Numbered from the stretch's first letter, positions 36,491 through 45,705 are shown. The stretch: 64,000 nt of DNA from Geobacter sp. FeAm09 (GCF_008330225.1 NZ_CP042466.1:1622501-1686500); one strand, 5' to 3'. Notes: generated by a model from the letters alone, not told the origin. Translations and numbers: made by a program.

Positions 36491-37891
36491 TCACGTCTCC
36501 GAGAAAACGGCCCTGATGGCGCGGGTGGAGGTGCCGTCAAGGCTGGCAAGCCGGGAGGTGCGCAGGCCACAGACCCATAAGAGCGTATCGCCGCTGAAGA
36601 GCAGGGGGATGATGCATCGCCTGGAAGGGGGAACCTTGGCGTTGATGAAAAGCTCCTTGACCTTTTTGTTGCCGGCCATGCCGTAGGGGGCAAGGCGGTC
36701 GCCGGGCCGGAACATGCGCACGTGCCAGGGGAACGGGGCGCGGTCCGGGTCGAAGAGGGCGGTAGCGGCCGGCAGCGGTTCGACTGCGGCCGGCGCGGCC
36801 ACAAGGGTCAAGGTCAGATGTGCCCCGCCGGGAAGCCGGTAGTGTCCCACGTCCGTGATTTCCAGCTCCGCTTCGGCTGGCGGTGAAGGCGGTTCGGTTG
36901 TGCGCCGCACGAGGAGCGTGTCGTACTCGCGCACGGCGGCGATGCCCTGGGGCAGGTTCAAGGCGGCATTGGGCCGGGATGACTCCAGCAGATGTTCGAG
37001 GGCGGCGATATGCCGGTTGGAAAAGTGCTTCAGGTTGCCGGCCAGACGTTCCAACAGCAGGCGAAAGACCCTGCGGCGCAGCGCTGGCGGTTGCCCCGCC
37101 ACGGTTGGGAGATGGCAAGCGAGCGTTCCGCCATCCTGGGTACAGCTCTGATCAACGACCTGGTGCGCGAGGCGGTCGAGAAAGGCATGTTCATCCGAGA
37201 GCACGGCGGCGGTGGCGGCCAGGCGCTCCCGGATGGCCGGATTGTAGCTTTCCAGCAGGGGCAGGAGTTCGTGGCGGATGCGGTTGCGCAGGAAGGTCGT
37301 GTCCAGGTTGCTGGCGTCTTCGTGCCAGGTAAGACCACGCGCCGTCAGGTAGGCCACGAGTTCGTCCCGGCTGAACTCGAGCAGGGGACGGATGAAACTG
37401 CGCCCGTTCCGGTAGGACATGCCGGACAGCCCGCCCGGGCCCGCCCCACGCAGGAGGCGCATCAAAACGGTCTCGGCCTGGTCGTCGGCGTGGTGCGCCA
37501 GCGCCACCGCCGCTGCCTGCCATGAGTGGCGGAGTTCGTCGAGAAAGGCGATCCGCGCCTGACGGCCCGCATCTTCCAGGTTGAGCCGCTCTGTCTGGGC
37601 ATAGGTATTCACATCCACCCGGCGGCATTCCAGGGGAATGCGGTACCGGGCGGCAAGGGTGCGGACGAATTCCTCGTCCCGGTCCGATTCCGGGCCGCGC
37701 AGGCAATGGTTCAGGTGGGCCGCCACGAGCCGCGGCGCACATCCGGGGAGGCGGGAAAGCAGGTCAAGCAGGGCGGTGGAGTCGGCCCCGCCGGAGAGGG
37801 CTACGATGACGGTGTCGCCCGGCGCGAAAAGCCCATGCTCGCGGATGGTGCGGGCGACCCGTAGGGGCAGCGTCATGGTGATATCGGTCAT
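36491..37891 (-). CDS. tilS: tRNA(Ile)-lysidine synthase
   Basis: 466 residues from the ATG at 37891; a second ATG five codons on is possible. TilS modifies C34 of tRNA-Ile(CAU) to lysidine. The PP-loop motif VIVALSGGADSTALLDLL is intact, followed by LVAAHLNHCLRGPESDRDEE and ALAHHADDQAETVLMRLLRG, the family hallmarks. The C-terminal third carries the TilS accessory domain (DRLAPYGMAGNKKVKELFIN). It converges on the small exported-protein gene. Confidence 0.95.
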   Translation of the reverse strand: MTDITMTLPLRVARTIREHGLFAPGDTVIVALSGGADSTALLDLLSRLPGCAPRLVAAHLNHCLRGPESDRDEEFVRTLAARYRIPLECRRVDVNTYAQTERLNLEDAGRQARIAFLDELRHSWQAAAVALAHHADDQAETVLMRLLRGAGPGGLSGMSYRNGRSFIRPLLEFSRDELVAYLTARGLTWHEDASNLDTTFLRNRIRHELLPLLESYNPAIRERLAATAAVLSDEHAFLDRLAHQVVDQSCTQDGGTLACHLPTVAGQPPALRRRVFRLLLERLAGNLKHFSNRHIAALEHLLESSRPNAALNLPQGIAAVREYDTLLVRRTTEPPSPPAEAELEITDVGHYRLPGGAHLTLTLVAAPAAVEPLPAATALFDPDRAPFPWHVRMFRPGDRLAPYGMAGNKKVKELFINAKVPPSRRCIIPLLFSGDTLLWVCGLRTSRLASLDGTSTRAIRAVFSET

Positions 37892-38119
37892 TTCTTCTCG
37901 ATCAGGGCAATGAATGTGGGGGACGATGCGTCGAAAATGTCCCGTGTGGTTCGGCTGGAGCCGCACGGCCGCTCTGGGGGGTGATGCCGGTTCGTCGTGG
38001 CATCAGCTCACAGGGCGACTGCTTTCCCGCGAGGCCGGCCGCACGGAGCGGCGGGCCGTTATGATCGGTTCACTATACCAAAAAATGCCGGGGATGTAAC
38101 CCCGCTGCATTAACTCTGC

Positions 38120-38149
38120 TTGCATTTGGGCGGGAGCCGCGTCTAAAAT
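38120..38149 (+). promoter_or_regulatory. Candidate sigma-70 promoter
   Basis: TTGCAT (38120-38125) and TAAAAT (38144-38149) are separated by 18 bases, about 30 bases before the start codon of the next small gene. The spacing and match are good for a housekeeping promoter. Confidence 0.5.
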
Positions 38150-38179
38150 AAAGCGATTTGATTAAAAAAGGTTGCAAGC

Positions 38180-38455
38180 ATGCAATTGTCGGCAGACACA
38201 ATCACGCCGCCAGCGTCGCCGGAGGTCTACCGGCACCAGGCAGAGCGTCCCTCCGCGAATGAAACGCCGCTGGCCGAGCATGCCGCCGTTGCCGCCAGAC
38301 GCACGGTTGCCTTGTCCGGCGATATCGTTACCCTCTCCACCTCCCAGGAAGACTCTCCCCCGAAAATGAAGGCCTCGCAGCCGGTGAGCAGTGAGGAAAA
38401 ACAGGCGCTCTTGCAGCCGAATTCGCCGTATGGCGGCTTTTCGGTGTACGGGTAG
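38180..38455 (+). CDS. Small hypothetical protein
   Basis: 91 residues, apparently soluble and poorly ordered, rich in Ala, Ser, Pro and Thr. It contains LSGDIVTLSTSQEDSPPKMK and ends NSPYGGFSVYG. A candidate promoter and a weak AAGG site precede the ATG. Its composition recalls small disordered proteins found near flagellar or signalling genes, but I cannot name a family. A lone receiver-domain gene follows 132 bases later. Confidence 0.5.
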   Translation: MQLSADTITPPASPEVYRHQAERPSANETPLAEHAAVAARRTVALSGDIVTLSTSQEDSPPKMKASQPVSSEEKQALLQPNSPYGGFSVYG

Positions 38456-38587
38456 TTTTGGCAAAGAAGTGATGCGGTTTGTCTGCCGGTCAGTCGATTC
38501 AGGCAATCGAGACAACGAGTAGGTACGGTTGTTGCTAGATATTTCCTGTCAAAAAGCGGGCTTCTTGCCCAGGGGGAGATATCTGAC

Positions 38588-39073
38588 ATGGCGGTGGTCT
38601 GCAACCATACCCCGGCGCTCTCATTGCTGATAATCGGGGACGACGACATGTCCCGCGACATCCTCGCAGCCATAATCCCGAAAAAATTTCCTCGCGTCGC
38701 CGTCAACGCGGCTGCCAGCGGCGACGCGGTGCCCGGGGGCATGGGGACATGTCCCCCGGATATCGTGATCACGGATATCACCGTGCCGAGGATGGGCGGC
38801 GTGCGGACGGCGGAACTCCTCCCTGCCGTCGGGCCCGATACGAAGCATATCGTGATTACCGCCGACACCGAACGACCGGTTGCGGAAGGCCCCGACGCCT
38901 CAGGGATGACGGTCACCCGCTATCTCTTCAAGCCGGTCCGTTACCAGGATCTCTTTGCCGCAGTGGAACACTGCATTGCCCTGGTTGCGGAAGAGCGGGG
39001 TGACGCTGCCGGTATGTCAGGCGTCCGTGCGGACGAGCATGTTGAAGACGAAGCTGAACAGACTGAACAGTAG
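38588..39073 (+). CDS. Stand-alone response regulator receiver protein
   Basis: 161 residues; GGGGAG lies 9 bases before the ATG. A receiver domain (about 12-130) shows the acidic pair in LLIIGDDDMSRD, the phospho-acceptor in DIVITDITVPRMGG, a Thr in HIVITADTE and the Lys in YLFKPVRYQDL. No output domain follows, only a short acidic tail (DEHVEDEAEQTEQ). The last 57 bases overlap the 3' end of the convergent holin-like gene, which is unusual for two real genes. It may be a phosphate relay or a partner-binding switch. Confidence 0.8.
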   Translation: MAVVCNHTPALSLLIIGDDDMSRDILAAIIPKKFPRVAVNAAASGDAVPGGMGTCPPDIVITDITVPRMGGVRTAELLPAVGPDTKHIVITADTERPVAEGPDASGMTVTRYLFKPVRYQDLFAAVEHCIALVAEERGDAAGMSGVRADEHVEDEAEQTEQ

Positions 39074-39364
39074 CGCGGCCACAAAGGCGGTGGCAAAGCC
39101 GGACACCCTGAAGCCGTGGACCAGCGTTGCGGCCAGATAGAACATCAGCCCGTTGATCACCAGGGTAAACAGTCCCAGGGTCACCACGGTTGCCGGAAGG
39201 GTAAAAAGGATGATGACCGGCCGCAGGAATGCGTTCAGCAATCCGATCGCCAGTGCCCCCACCAGCAGGTCCTGAAAGCGGTCGATCTGAATCCCCGGTA
39301 CCACTTTCATAACCAGAAAGAGGGCAAAGGCGTTCAACACCCATTTGAGGACGAGTCGTGTCAT
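39017..39364 (-). CDS. Phage-holin-superfamily-IV membrane protein (chromosomal type)
   Basis: 115 residues with four membrane helices: KWVLNAFALFLVMKVVPGIQ, LLVGALAIGLLNAFLRPVII, LFTLPATVVTLGLFTLVING, and VSGFATAFVAALLFSLFSFV. The FLRPVIILFTLP motif is typical of this family. Despite the name, such genes are common on chromosomes away from prophages and their role is unclear. It overlaps the convergent receiver gene and lies 31 bases downstream of corA. Confidence 0.88.
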   Translation of the reverse strand: MTRLVLKWVLNAFALFLVMKVVPGIQIDRFQDLLVGALAIGLLNAFLRPVIILFTLPATVVTLGLFTLVINGLMFYLAATLVHGFRVSGFATAFVAALLFSLFSFVFNMLVRTDA

Positions 39365-39395
39365 GGTTTCCTCCGGCAGTCCTTTGACAAAACTG

Positions 39396-40469
39396 TCATA
39401 ACCACCGTTTTTTCTTGAAATATGCGGCCATTGCCGCGGCGATGGCCAGCATCGCTCCCCAGATGATGAAATAGCCGTAGTGCCATTCCAACTCGGGTAT
39501 GTATTTGAAGTTCATGCCGTACACGCCGACGATGAAGGTCAGCGGCAGAAAGATGGTGCCGACCACGGTCAGGAACTTCATGACCTCGTTGGTGCGGTTG
39601 CTCATGCTGGACAGGTACAGGTCGAGCATGCCGGACAGCAGGTCCCGGAAGGTTTCCACACCGTCGATAACCTGGATGGTGTGGTCGTAGGTGTCGCGGA
39701 AGAAGATCCGCGACGTGTCGCTGATCAGGGACGATTCGCCCCGCTCCAGGGCCGCGGTCACTTCGCGCAGCGGCCAGACCCCTTTGCGCATGAAGATGAT
39801 CTCCCGCTTGAGGGCGATGATCCTCTTGAGGATCTGCTGGGTCGGCCCCTGGGCCAACTCCTCCTCAAGGTCCTCCACGATCTCTCCCATTACCTCCAGC
39901 ACGGTAAAATAATTGTCAACAATGGCGTCGATCAGGCCATAGGCCAGGTAGTCGGCCCCCATGGTCCTGATACGCCCCCGGCCGCTGCGGATTCGTTCCC
40001 GCACCGGTTCGAAGGCGTCCCCGTCGGTTCCCGTCTGGAATGACAGCAGATAGTTCGGTCCGACGATCATGCTGACCTGTTCGGTTTCTATGCCCTGTTC
40101 CGGCGTGAAGCTGATCATGCGGGCGACGATGAAGATGTAGTCGCCGTAATCCTCGATCTTGGGGCGCTGGGTCGTGTTGACGATATCTTCCAGTACGAGC
40201 GGGTGCAGGTGGTAGCATTCGCCGAAACGCCGGATCAGTTCCACGTCCTGCAGCCCTTCCAGGTTGACCCAGGTTACGGCAGGTCCGGGGGATGGCTGGA
40301 CGCACTGGTCGAACCCCTCGGGGCGGAATTCCTTGACGCCGTCCGGTGAATAGACGGTTACGTCGATGGCGGCGCCGCCGCTGCGCGCCGCGCCGATGTG
40401 GACCAGCGTGCCGGGAGGAAGGCCGGCCTTGCGGGATTGCCCGCTGTAGAGCCTGCGTTTGCGTGCCAT
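39396..40469 (-). CDS. corA: Magnesium/cobalt transport protein CorA
   Basis: 357 residues. A large cytoplasmic N-terminal domain ends in a long helix and two C-terminal membrane helices (FLTVVGTIFLPLTFIVGVYG and YFIIWGAMLAIAAAMAAYF). The selectivity signature GMN is present in YGMNFKYIPELEW, and the basic C terminus KKKRWL fits the pentameric pore. It moves divalent cations, mainly Mg2+. It begins one base after the pfkA stop, suggesting one transcript. Confidence 0.96.
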   Translation of the reverse strand: MARKRRLYSGQSRKAGLPPGTLVHIGAARSGGAAIDVTVYSPDGVKEFRPEGFDQCVQPSPGPAVTWVNLEGLQDVELIRRFGECYHLHPLVLEDIVNTTQRPKIEDYGDYIFIVARMISFTPEQGIETEQVSMIVGPNYLLSFQTGTDGDAFEPVRERIRSGRGRIRTMGADYLAYGLIDAIVDNYFTVLEVMGEIVEDLEEELAQGPTQQILKRIIALKREIIFMRKGVWPLREVTAALERGESSLISDTSRIFFRDTYDHTIQVIDGVETFRDLLSGMLDLYLSSMSNRTNEVMKFLTVVGTIFLPLTFIVGVYGMNFKYIPELEWHYGYFIIWGAMLAIAAAMAAYFKKKRWL

Positions 40470-40470
40470 C

Positions 40471-41433
40471 TCAGATCCCCAGGATGTCGGCCATGTGCAC
40501 CAATTCGTTGTTCAGCTTTTTCTGGCCCCCCTTGACCACCATTTCCAGCAGCGTGGTGGTCAAGGAGTTGATCGACAGGCCGAGCATAACCCCTTTTGTC
40601 CCGGAGAGCAACAGTTCCACCGCTTTCAGGCCGAAGCGGCTCCCCAGCAGACGGTCGAAGACCGTGGGCGCGCCGCCCCGCTGGTAGTGCCCCAGCACGG
40701 TTACCCTGGTCTCGAAGCCGGCGCAGCCCTTGATGCTGTCGGCGACCTCCTGGGCGTGCCCGGCCCCTTCGGCCATGATGATCAGGGCATTGGTGCGCCC
40801 CTCCTCGTAGCGTTGCCGCAGTTGGTGGCACATCTCCGTCAGGTCGAATTCCACCTCCGGCACGATGGCGAATTCCGCCCCCGTGGCGATGGCCGACGTC
40901 GAGGCCAGGTAGCCTGAGTTGCGTCCCATCACCTCCACGATGAAGGCCCGGTCGTGGGAACTTGCCGTGTCCTTGATGCAGTCCACCGCGTAGATGATGT
41001 TGTTCAGCGCCGTATCCACCCCCAGGGCCATATCGGTGTACGGGATGTCGTTGTCGATGCTGGCCGGGATGCCGATCACCGGGAAGCCGAGCAGGTCGAG
41101 GGCGCGGGCGCCGTTGAGGGAACCGTCGCCGCCGATCACGATCAGCCCGTCCACCTTTTCCCGCAACAGGTTGTCCAGCGCCTTTTTTTGTCCCTCGTCG
41201 GTACGGAATTCCTGGGACCGGGCCGACTGCAGGAAGGTCCCCCCCCGTTGGAGCACCCCGGAAACAGCCCTGCTCGTAAGCTCCAGGTAATCGTTTTTCA
41301 GGAGGCCGGCAAACCCCTTGCGGTAGCCGATCATCTCCACGTTGTTGGCGATGGCGGTGCGCGCCGCGGCGCGGATCACGGCGTTCATGCCGGAACAGTC
41401 GCCGCCGCTGGTAAGAATGGCGAGTCGTTTCAT
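40471..41433 (-). CDS. pfkA: ATP-dependent 6-phosphofructokinase
   Basis: 320 residues, the usual bacterial PfkA size. It phosphorylates fructose-6-phosphate in glycolysis. Visible motifs are LTSGGDCSGMNAVIRAAART (ATP phosphate loop), VIGGDGSLNGARAL (Gly after GGD, which favours ATP over pyrophosphate) and ASIDNDIPYTDMALGVDTAL (catalytic Asp). The start follows AAGGAG. With glgP nearby it fits glycogen and sugar phosphate use. Confidence 0.95.
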   Translation of the reverse strand: MKRLAILTSGGDCSGMNAVIRAAARTAIANNVEMIGYRKGFAGLLKNDYLELTSRAVSGVLQRGGTFLQSARSQEFRTDEGQKKALDNLLREKVDGLIVIGGDGSLNGARALDLLGFPVIGIPASIDNDIPYTDMALGVDTALNNIIYAVDCIKDTASSHDRAFIVEVMGRNSGYLASTSAIATGAEFAIVPEVEFDLTEMCHQLRQRYEEGRTNALIIMAEGAGHAQEVADSIKGCAGFETRVTVLGHYQRGGAPTVFDRLLGSRFGLKAVELLLSGTKGVMLGLSINSLTTTLLEMVVKGGQKKLNNELVHMADILGI

Positions 41434-41488
41434 GGTTCTGGTGTCTCCTTGGTCCTTTATCCCGCTGACAACGAGGGCAACGGTGCCC

Positions 41489-42823
41489 CTATGGTTTTTT
41501 CCTTCTGGCGCGCAGCCACTCCATGCGTTCCAGGATGTTCTTCTCGTAGCCGTGCCCCTTGGGCTCGTAGAACTTTTGCCCGGCCAGTTTCTCCGGCAGG
41601 CATTCCTGGCCGGCGTACCCTTCCTCGTAGTCGTGGTCGTAGCGGTACCCCTTGTGATACCCCAACTCCTTCATCAGCTTGGTGGGGGCGTTGCGGATGT
41701 GCAGGGGAACGGGGAGGGCGCCGCTCTTTCTCACCTCGGACAAGGCGGCGTCGATGCCGGCGTAGGAGGCGTTCGACTTGGGGGCCGTTGCCAGGTAGAC
41801 GACCGCCTGGCCCAGGGTGATGCGCCCTTCGGGCATCCCCACGAACTGGAAGGCCTGGAGGGCCGACACCGCCACCTGCAGGGCCCGGGGGTCGGCATTG
41901 CCGATGTCCTCGGAGGCCATGATGATCATGCGCCGCAGGATGAAGAGCGGGTCCTCCCCCGCCTCCAGCATGCGGGCCAGCCAGTAGAGGGCCGCGTCCG
42001 GATCGCTGCCGCGCAGGGACTTGATGAAGGCGGAGATAACGTTGTAATGCTCCTCTCCCCCCTTGTCGTAGAGCAGGGCCTTCTTTTGCAGGGCCTCCTG
42101 CACGGTCTCGATAGTTATGACGTTGTCTGTCGTAATCCCTGCTGCCACCTCCAGGGTGTTCAAGGCTATGCGGGCGTCGCCGCCGCACTGGTCGGCCAGG
42201 AAGACGAGCGCGTCATCGTCGGCCGTCAGCCCGAGGCGGCCGAGTCCCCGTTCCGCATCGTTCAACGCCTGGCGCAGGATGGTTCCGACCGTGGCCGCGT
42301 CCAGTTGATTCAGGGTCAGGACGCGGCAGCGGGAGAGGAGCGGCGCGATGACCTCGAAGGAGGGGTTTTCGGTGGTGGCGCCGATGATGGTGACAACCCC
42401 CTTTTCCACGTAGGGGAGAAAGGCGTCCTGCTGGGATTTGCTGAAACGGTGGATCTCATCCACGAACAGGATGGTGCGGGCGCCGCGGGCGGCGTACCCC
42501 TCCGCTTCGCGGAAGATCTCGCGGATCTCCTTGACCCCCGAGAGGATGGCGGAAAAGAAGATGAAGTGGGACTTGGTCTCCCGTGCGATGACGTGGGCCA
42601 GGGTAGTCTTGCCGCATCCGGGAGGGCCCCAGAAGATCAGCGAGGAGAGGTTGTCGGTCTCGATCATCCGTCGCAGGATGCGCCCTTCGCCCAAAAGGTG
42701 CTCCTGTCCGGTGAATTCGGCTACGTTCCGGGGGCGCATGCGCTCCGCCAGCGGTGCGTTTGCCGGGGTCGGCTGGTCTTTTGCCGTGTCGTTGGGGGAA
42801 TCCCACAGGGTTGGTGTCTTCAT
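41489..42823 (-). CDS. rarA: Replication-associated recombination AAA ATPase RarA/MgsA
   Basis: 444 residues from the ATG at 42823; an upstream in-frame ATG would add a leader without family similarity. The protein acts at stalled replication forks. AAA motifs: LAERMRPRNVAEFTGQEHLL, Walker A IFWGPPGCGKTTLA, Walker B ILFVDEIHRFSKSQQDAFLP and sensor 1 IIGATTENPSFEV. The C-terminal region has ISAFIKSLRGSDPDAALYWL and the tetramerisation part ending RRKKP. It ends 56 bases before pfkA. Confidence 0.95.
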   Translation of the reverse strand: MKTPTLWDSPNDTAKDQPTPANAPLAERMRPRNVAEFTGQEHLLGEGRILRRMIETDNLSSLIFWGPPGCGKTTLAHVIARETKSHFIFFSAILSGVKEIREIFREAEGYAARGARTILFVDEIHRFSKSQQDAFLPYVEKGVVTIIGATTENPSFEVIAPLLSRCRVLTLNQLDAATVGTILRQALNDAERGLGRLGLTADDDALVFLADQCGGDARIALNTLEVAAGITTDNVITIETVQEALQKKALLYDKGGEEHYNVISAFIKSLRGSDPDAALYWLARMLEAGEDPLFILRRMIIMASEDIGNADPRALQVAVSALQAFQFVGMPEGRITLGQAVVYLATAPKSNASYAGIDAALSEVRKSGALPVPLHIRNAPTKLMKELGYHKGYRYDHDYEEGYAGQECLPEKLAGQKFYEPKGHGYEKNILERMEWLRARRKKP

Positions 42824-42839
42824 TGAGTTCCGTTCCGGG

Positions 42840-45332
42840 TCAGGCCAGGTCGCGCCGGCTGTGACGGCCGATATTTTCAGGTTTGACGCCCCAGATCTCC
42901 CGGGCATACTCGGCGATGGTGCGGTCGCTGGAGAATTTCCCCATGCCGGCCGTGTTGAGGATCGATGTGCGGGTCCATTCGTGGGGGTGGCGGTAGAGCC
43001 GGTCAACCTCGTCCTGGCAGGCGACATAGGAGGCGTAGTCGGCCAGGAGCAGGTAGGTGTCGTTGCCCAGCAGGCTATCCACAATCGGTTTGAACAGACC
43101 GGGTTCGCCCGGCGAGAACGTGCCGTCGGCGATCATGCCCAGGGCCTGCTGCAACTCCGGGTTGCGGGCATGATAGTCGCCGGGACGGTAGCCGGCCCGT
43201 TTCAGCCCCTCCACCTGTTCGGCGTTCATGCCGAAGATGAAGATGTTGTCGCGGCCGACCTCTTCCATGATCTCGATATTGGCGCCGTCCAGGGTGCCGA
43301 TGGTCAGGGCGCCGTTCAGGGCGTACTTCATGTTGCCGGTGCCGGACGCCTCGGTCCCCGCGGTGGAGATCTGCTCCGACAGGTCGGCTGCCGGGAAGAT
43401 GAGCTCTGCCAGGGAAACGCTGTAATTGGCCAGGAACACCACCTTGAGCAGGTCGTTGGCCGCCGGGTCGTTGTTGACCACCTCTCCCACGGCATTGATG
43501 AGGCGGATGATCAGTTTGGCCATGAAATAGGATGGCGCCGCCTTGCCGCTGAAGATGACCGTGCGGGGAGGGACGTTCAGGCCCGGATTGGCCCTGATGC
43601 GGTTATAGCGGGCGATGACGTGGAGCACGTTGAGCAGTTGCCGCTTGTATTCGTGCAGGCGCTTGGTCTGGCAGTCGAACAGGGAGTCGGGCGAGACCTG
43701 AATGCCGTTGTGCCGGTAGATGTAGTCCGCCAGCCTCCGTTTGTTGGCGCGTTTGACCTCCGCCCACTGCTGCTGAAAATCCCGGTCGTGGGCCATTGGC
43801 CGCAGTTTTTGCAGTTCATCCAGGTTGGTGACCCAGGCGTCGCCGATGGTGGACGAGATCAGGTCCGACAACCAGGGGTTGGCGTGTTTGAGCCAACGCC
43901 GCTGGGTGATGCCGTTGGTCTTGTTGTTGAAACGTTCCGGCCAGAGGGCGAAGAAGTCGCTGAACAGGTGATCTTTCAGGATGTCGCTGTGCAGTGCCGA
44001 CACGCCGTTGACGGAGTGGCTGCCGACGATGGCCAGATAGGCCATGCGGATATGTTTTTCCCCCTCTTCCCCCACAATTGACATGCGACGTAATCGGTCG
44101 CTGTCCCCGGGAAACCGGGCCCCCGCTTCCTTGAGGAAATGGTCGTTGATCAGGTAGACGATCTGCAGATGGCGCGGCAGGATGCCCTCCAGCATGCGCA
44201 CCGGCCATTTTTCCAGGGCCTCGGGCAGGATGGTGTGGTTGGTGTAGGCGAAGGTCTTCACGGAAAGATCCCAGGCCGTTTCCCAGGAGAGCATCTTCTC
44301 GTCCAGCAGGATGCGCATCAGTTCCGGGATGGCCAGGGTGGGGTGGGTGTCGTTGAGCTGGATCGCCACCCGTTCGGGCAGCAGGCCCAGGTCGTCGTGT
44401 TTCTTGGAGAAGCGGTAAAAGATGTCCTGCACGGTGGCCGACGCCAGAAAGTACTCCTGGCGCAGGCGCAACTCCTTCCCCTCGGCCATGTGGTCGGCCG
44501 GGTAGAGCACCTTGGAGATGTTTTCGGTCTTCATCTTGGATTCGACCGCGCCGACGTAGTTGCCCCGGTTGAAGGACTCCAGCTCGAATTCGCGGGTGGA
44601 TTTGGCGCTCCACAGGCGCATGGTGTTGACCGTTTCGTTGCCGTAGCCCGGCACCGGCACGTCGTAGGCCAGGGCCATGACGTCGTGGGTATCGACCCAC
44701 GAGTGGCGTATCTCCCCCGCCGGGCCGCTCGATTCAACGACCCGGCCTTCGTAGCGGATCTTGTGCAGATGCTCCTGACGGCCGAACTCCCAGGGGTTTT
44801 CGTAGCGGAGCCAGTTGTCCGGCAGTTCGTACTGGCCGCCGTCGATGATCTTCTGGAAGAACATGCCGTACTCGTAGCGGATGCCGTAGCCGTAGGCCGG
44901 CAGGCTCATGGTGGCCATGGAGTCGAGAAAACATGCCGCCAGTCGCCCCAGGCCGCCGTTGCCCAGGCCCGCGTCCCACTCGTTTCCGGCGATGTCCTCC
45001 AGGTCTATCCCCATCTCCATGAGGGCGTTTTCCCACTCATCCCTGATTCCCAGGTTGATCAGGCTGTTGCCCAGGCTGCGCCCCATCAGGAACTCCATGG
45101 AGATGTAATAGACCCGCTTGGCGTCATTGATGTAATAGGACTGCTGGGTGTCGAGCCAGCGTTCCGCCAGCATGTCCCGCACGGCAAAGGCCAGGGCCAG
45201 GTAGAGATCGGCCTTGGTGGCCGAGTACTTGTCCTTGACCAGGGTGTAGTGGAGATGCCGCATGAAGGAGCGCTGCAGGTCGGTTACGGTCGGTTTCCCC
45301 TCACCGGCAGAGGTCGTATGGTTTGCGTTCAT
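42840..45332 (-). CDS. glgP: Glycogen phosphorylase
   Basis: 830 residues, the standard size for glycogen/starch/maltodextrin phosphorylases. It releases glucose-1-phosphate from glycogen with PLP. Family motifs: YYISMEFLMGRSLGNSLINL, the N-terminal NGGLGRLAACFLDSMA, KTNGITQRRWLKHANPWL, and the PLP-lysine region GTEASGTGNMKYALNGALTI. It lies 16 bases upstream of rarA. No other glycogen gene is in the window. Confidence 0.97.
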   Translation of the reverse strand: MNANHTTSAGEGKPTVTDLQRSFMRHLHYTLVKDKYSATKADLYLALAFAVRDMLAERWLDTQQSYYINDAKRVYYISMEFLMGRSLGNSLINLGIRDEWENALMEMGIDLEDIAGNEWDAGLGNGGLGRLAACFLDSMATMSLPAYGYGIRYEYGMFFQKIIDGGQYELPDNWLRYENPWEFGRQEHLHKIRYEGRVVESSGPAGEIRHSWVDTHDVMALAYDVPVPGYGNETVNTMRLWSAKSTREFELESFNRGNYVGAVESKMKTENISKVLYPADHMAEGKELRLRQEYFLASATVQDIFYRFSKKHDDLGLLPERVAIQLNDTHPTLAIPELMRILLDEKMLSWETAWDLSVKTFAYTNHTILPEALEKWPVRMLEGILPRHLQIVYLINDHFLKEAGARFPGDSDRLRRMSIVGEEGEKHIRMAYLAIVGSHSVNGVSALHSDILKDHLFSDFFALWPERFNNKTNGITQRRWLKHANPWLSDLISSTIGDAWVTNLDELQKLRPMAHDRDFQQQWAEVKRANKRRLADYIYRHNGIQVSPDSLFDCQTKRLHEYKRQLLNVLHVIARYNRIRANPGLNVPPRTVIFSGKAAPSYFMAKLIIRLINAVGEVVNNDPAANDLLKVVFLANYSVSLAELIFPAADLSEQISTAGTEASGTGNMKYALNGALTIGTLDGANIEIMEEVGRDNIFIFGMNAEQVEGLKRAGYRPGDYHARNPELQQALGMIADGTFSPGEPGLFKPIVDSLLGNDTYLLLADYASYVACQDEVDRLYRHPHEWTRTSILNTAGMGKFSSDRTIAEYAREIWGVKPENIGRHSRRDLA

Positions 45333-45576
45333 GGGACCGGCCCTTCAGGTAACGTGATCGGGAACGACGACAAAAGTATATAGGCACATCTTCCCGAAAG
45401 CAAGGTTAGGTATGTTTAATGATGGTGGCCGGCAGGCGTGGACCGGGCGCTGTGCCGCTTAGGGGATCTCGTCGCCGGGGAGCGCCGTGCGGGAAAGAGG
45501 TTAATAAAGCGAGTTGTGTATACTGACTTGATTTTGAATTTTCTTAGTATATTTAGTAAATATGTACATTTTTTTA
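45333..45576. other. Intergenic region upstream of the riboswitch
   Basis: This 244-base stretch lies between the divergent glgP and exported-protein genes and turns AT-rich from about 45500, as expected for a promoter. TTGATT near 45528 and TATATT near 45548 could be promoter elements, but the spacing (14) is short, so I do not call them. No gene is evident. Confidence 0.45.
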
Positions 45577-45665
45577 CTCGAACGGGCAAAGTCAGGGCAA
45601 CCTGACGACGCAAAGCTACCTGTCCAATTCCCGTTGGATAGAGGGGCCGCCGAGGGAACATCCTG
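45577..45665 (+). ncRNA. GEMM-I-type cyclic dinucleotide riboswitch aptamer
   Basis: The conserved core of the GEMM-I class can be followed. P1 is CTCG (45577-45580) with CGAG (45651-45654). Next come GGGCAAA (45584-45590), hairpin GTCAGG-GCAA-CCTGAC (45591-45606) with a GNRA tetraloop, then GACGCAAAGC (45607-45616), a hallmark. The second arm is CTGTCC (45620-45625) with GGATAG (45636-45641). GEMM-I RNAs bind cyclic di-GMP or, in Geobacter relatives, 3',3'-cGAMP. I cannot tell the ligand from sequence alone. An intrinsic terminator follows at once, which would be the expression platform. Confidence 0.85.
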
Positions 45666-45670
45666 CGACG

Positions 45671-45705
45671 GGCCCGCCCTTAAATAAGGACGGGCCTTTT
45701 CTTTT
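45671..45705 (+). terminator. Intrinsic terminator of the riboswitch expression platform
   Basis: GGCCCGCCCTT (45671-45681) pairs with AAGGACGGGCC (45686-45696) with one wobble position, followed by TTTTCTTTT (45697-45705). It stands 164 bases before the start codon of the giant exported protein and right after the GEMM aptamer, so ligand binding probably decides readthrough. Confidence 0.88.

Noticed and set aside
39017-39364. Prophage remnant based on the holin-like name
   Set aside because: No endolysin, structural, integrase or attachment sequence nearby; this family is common on chromosomes.
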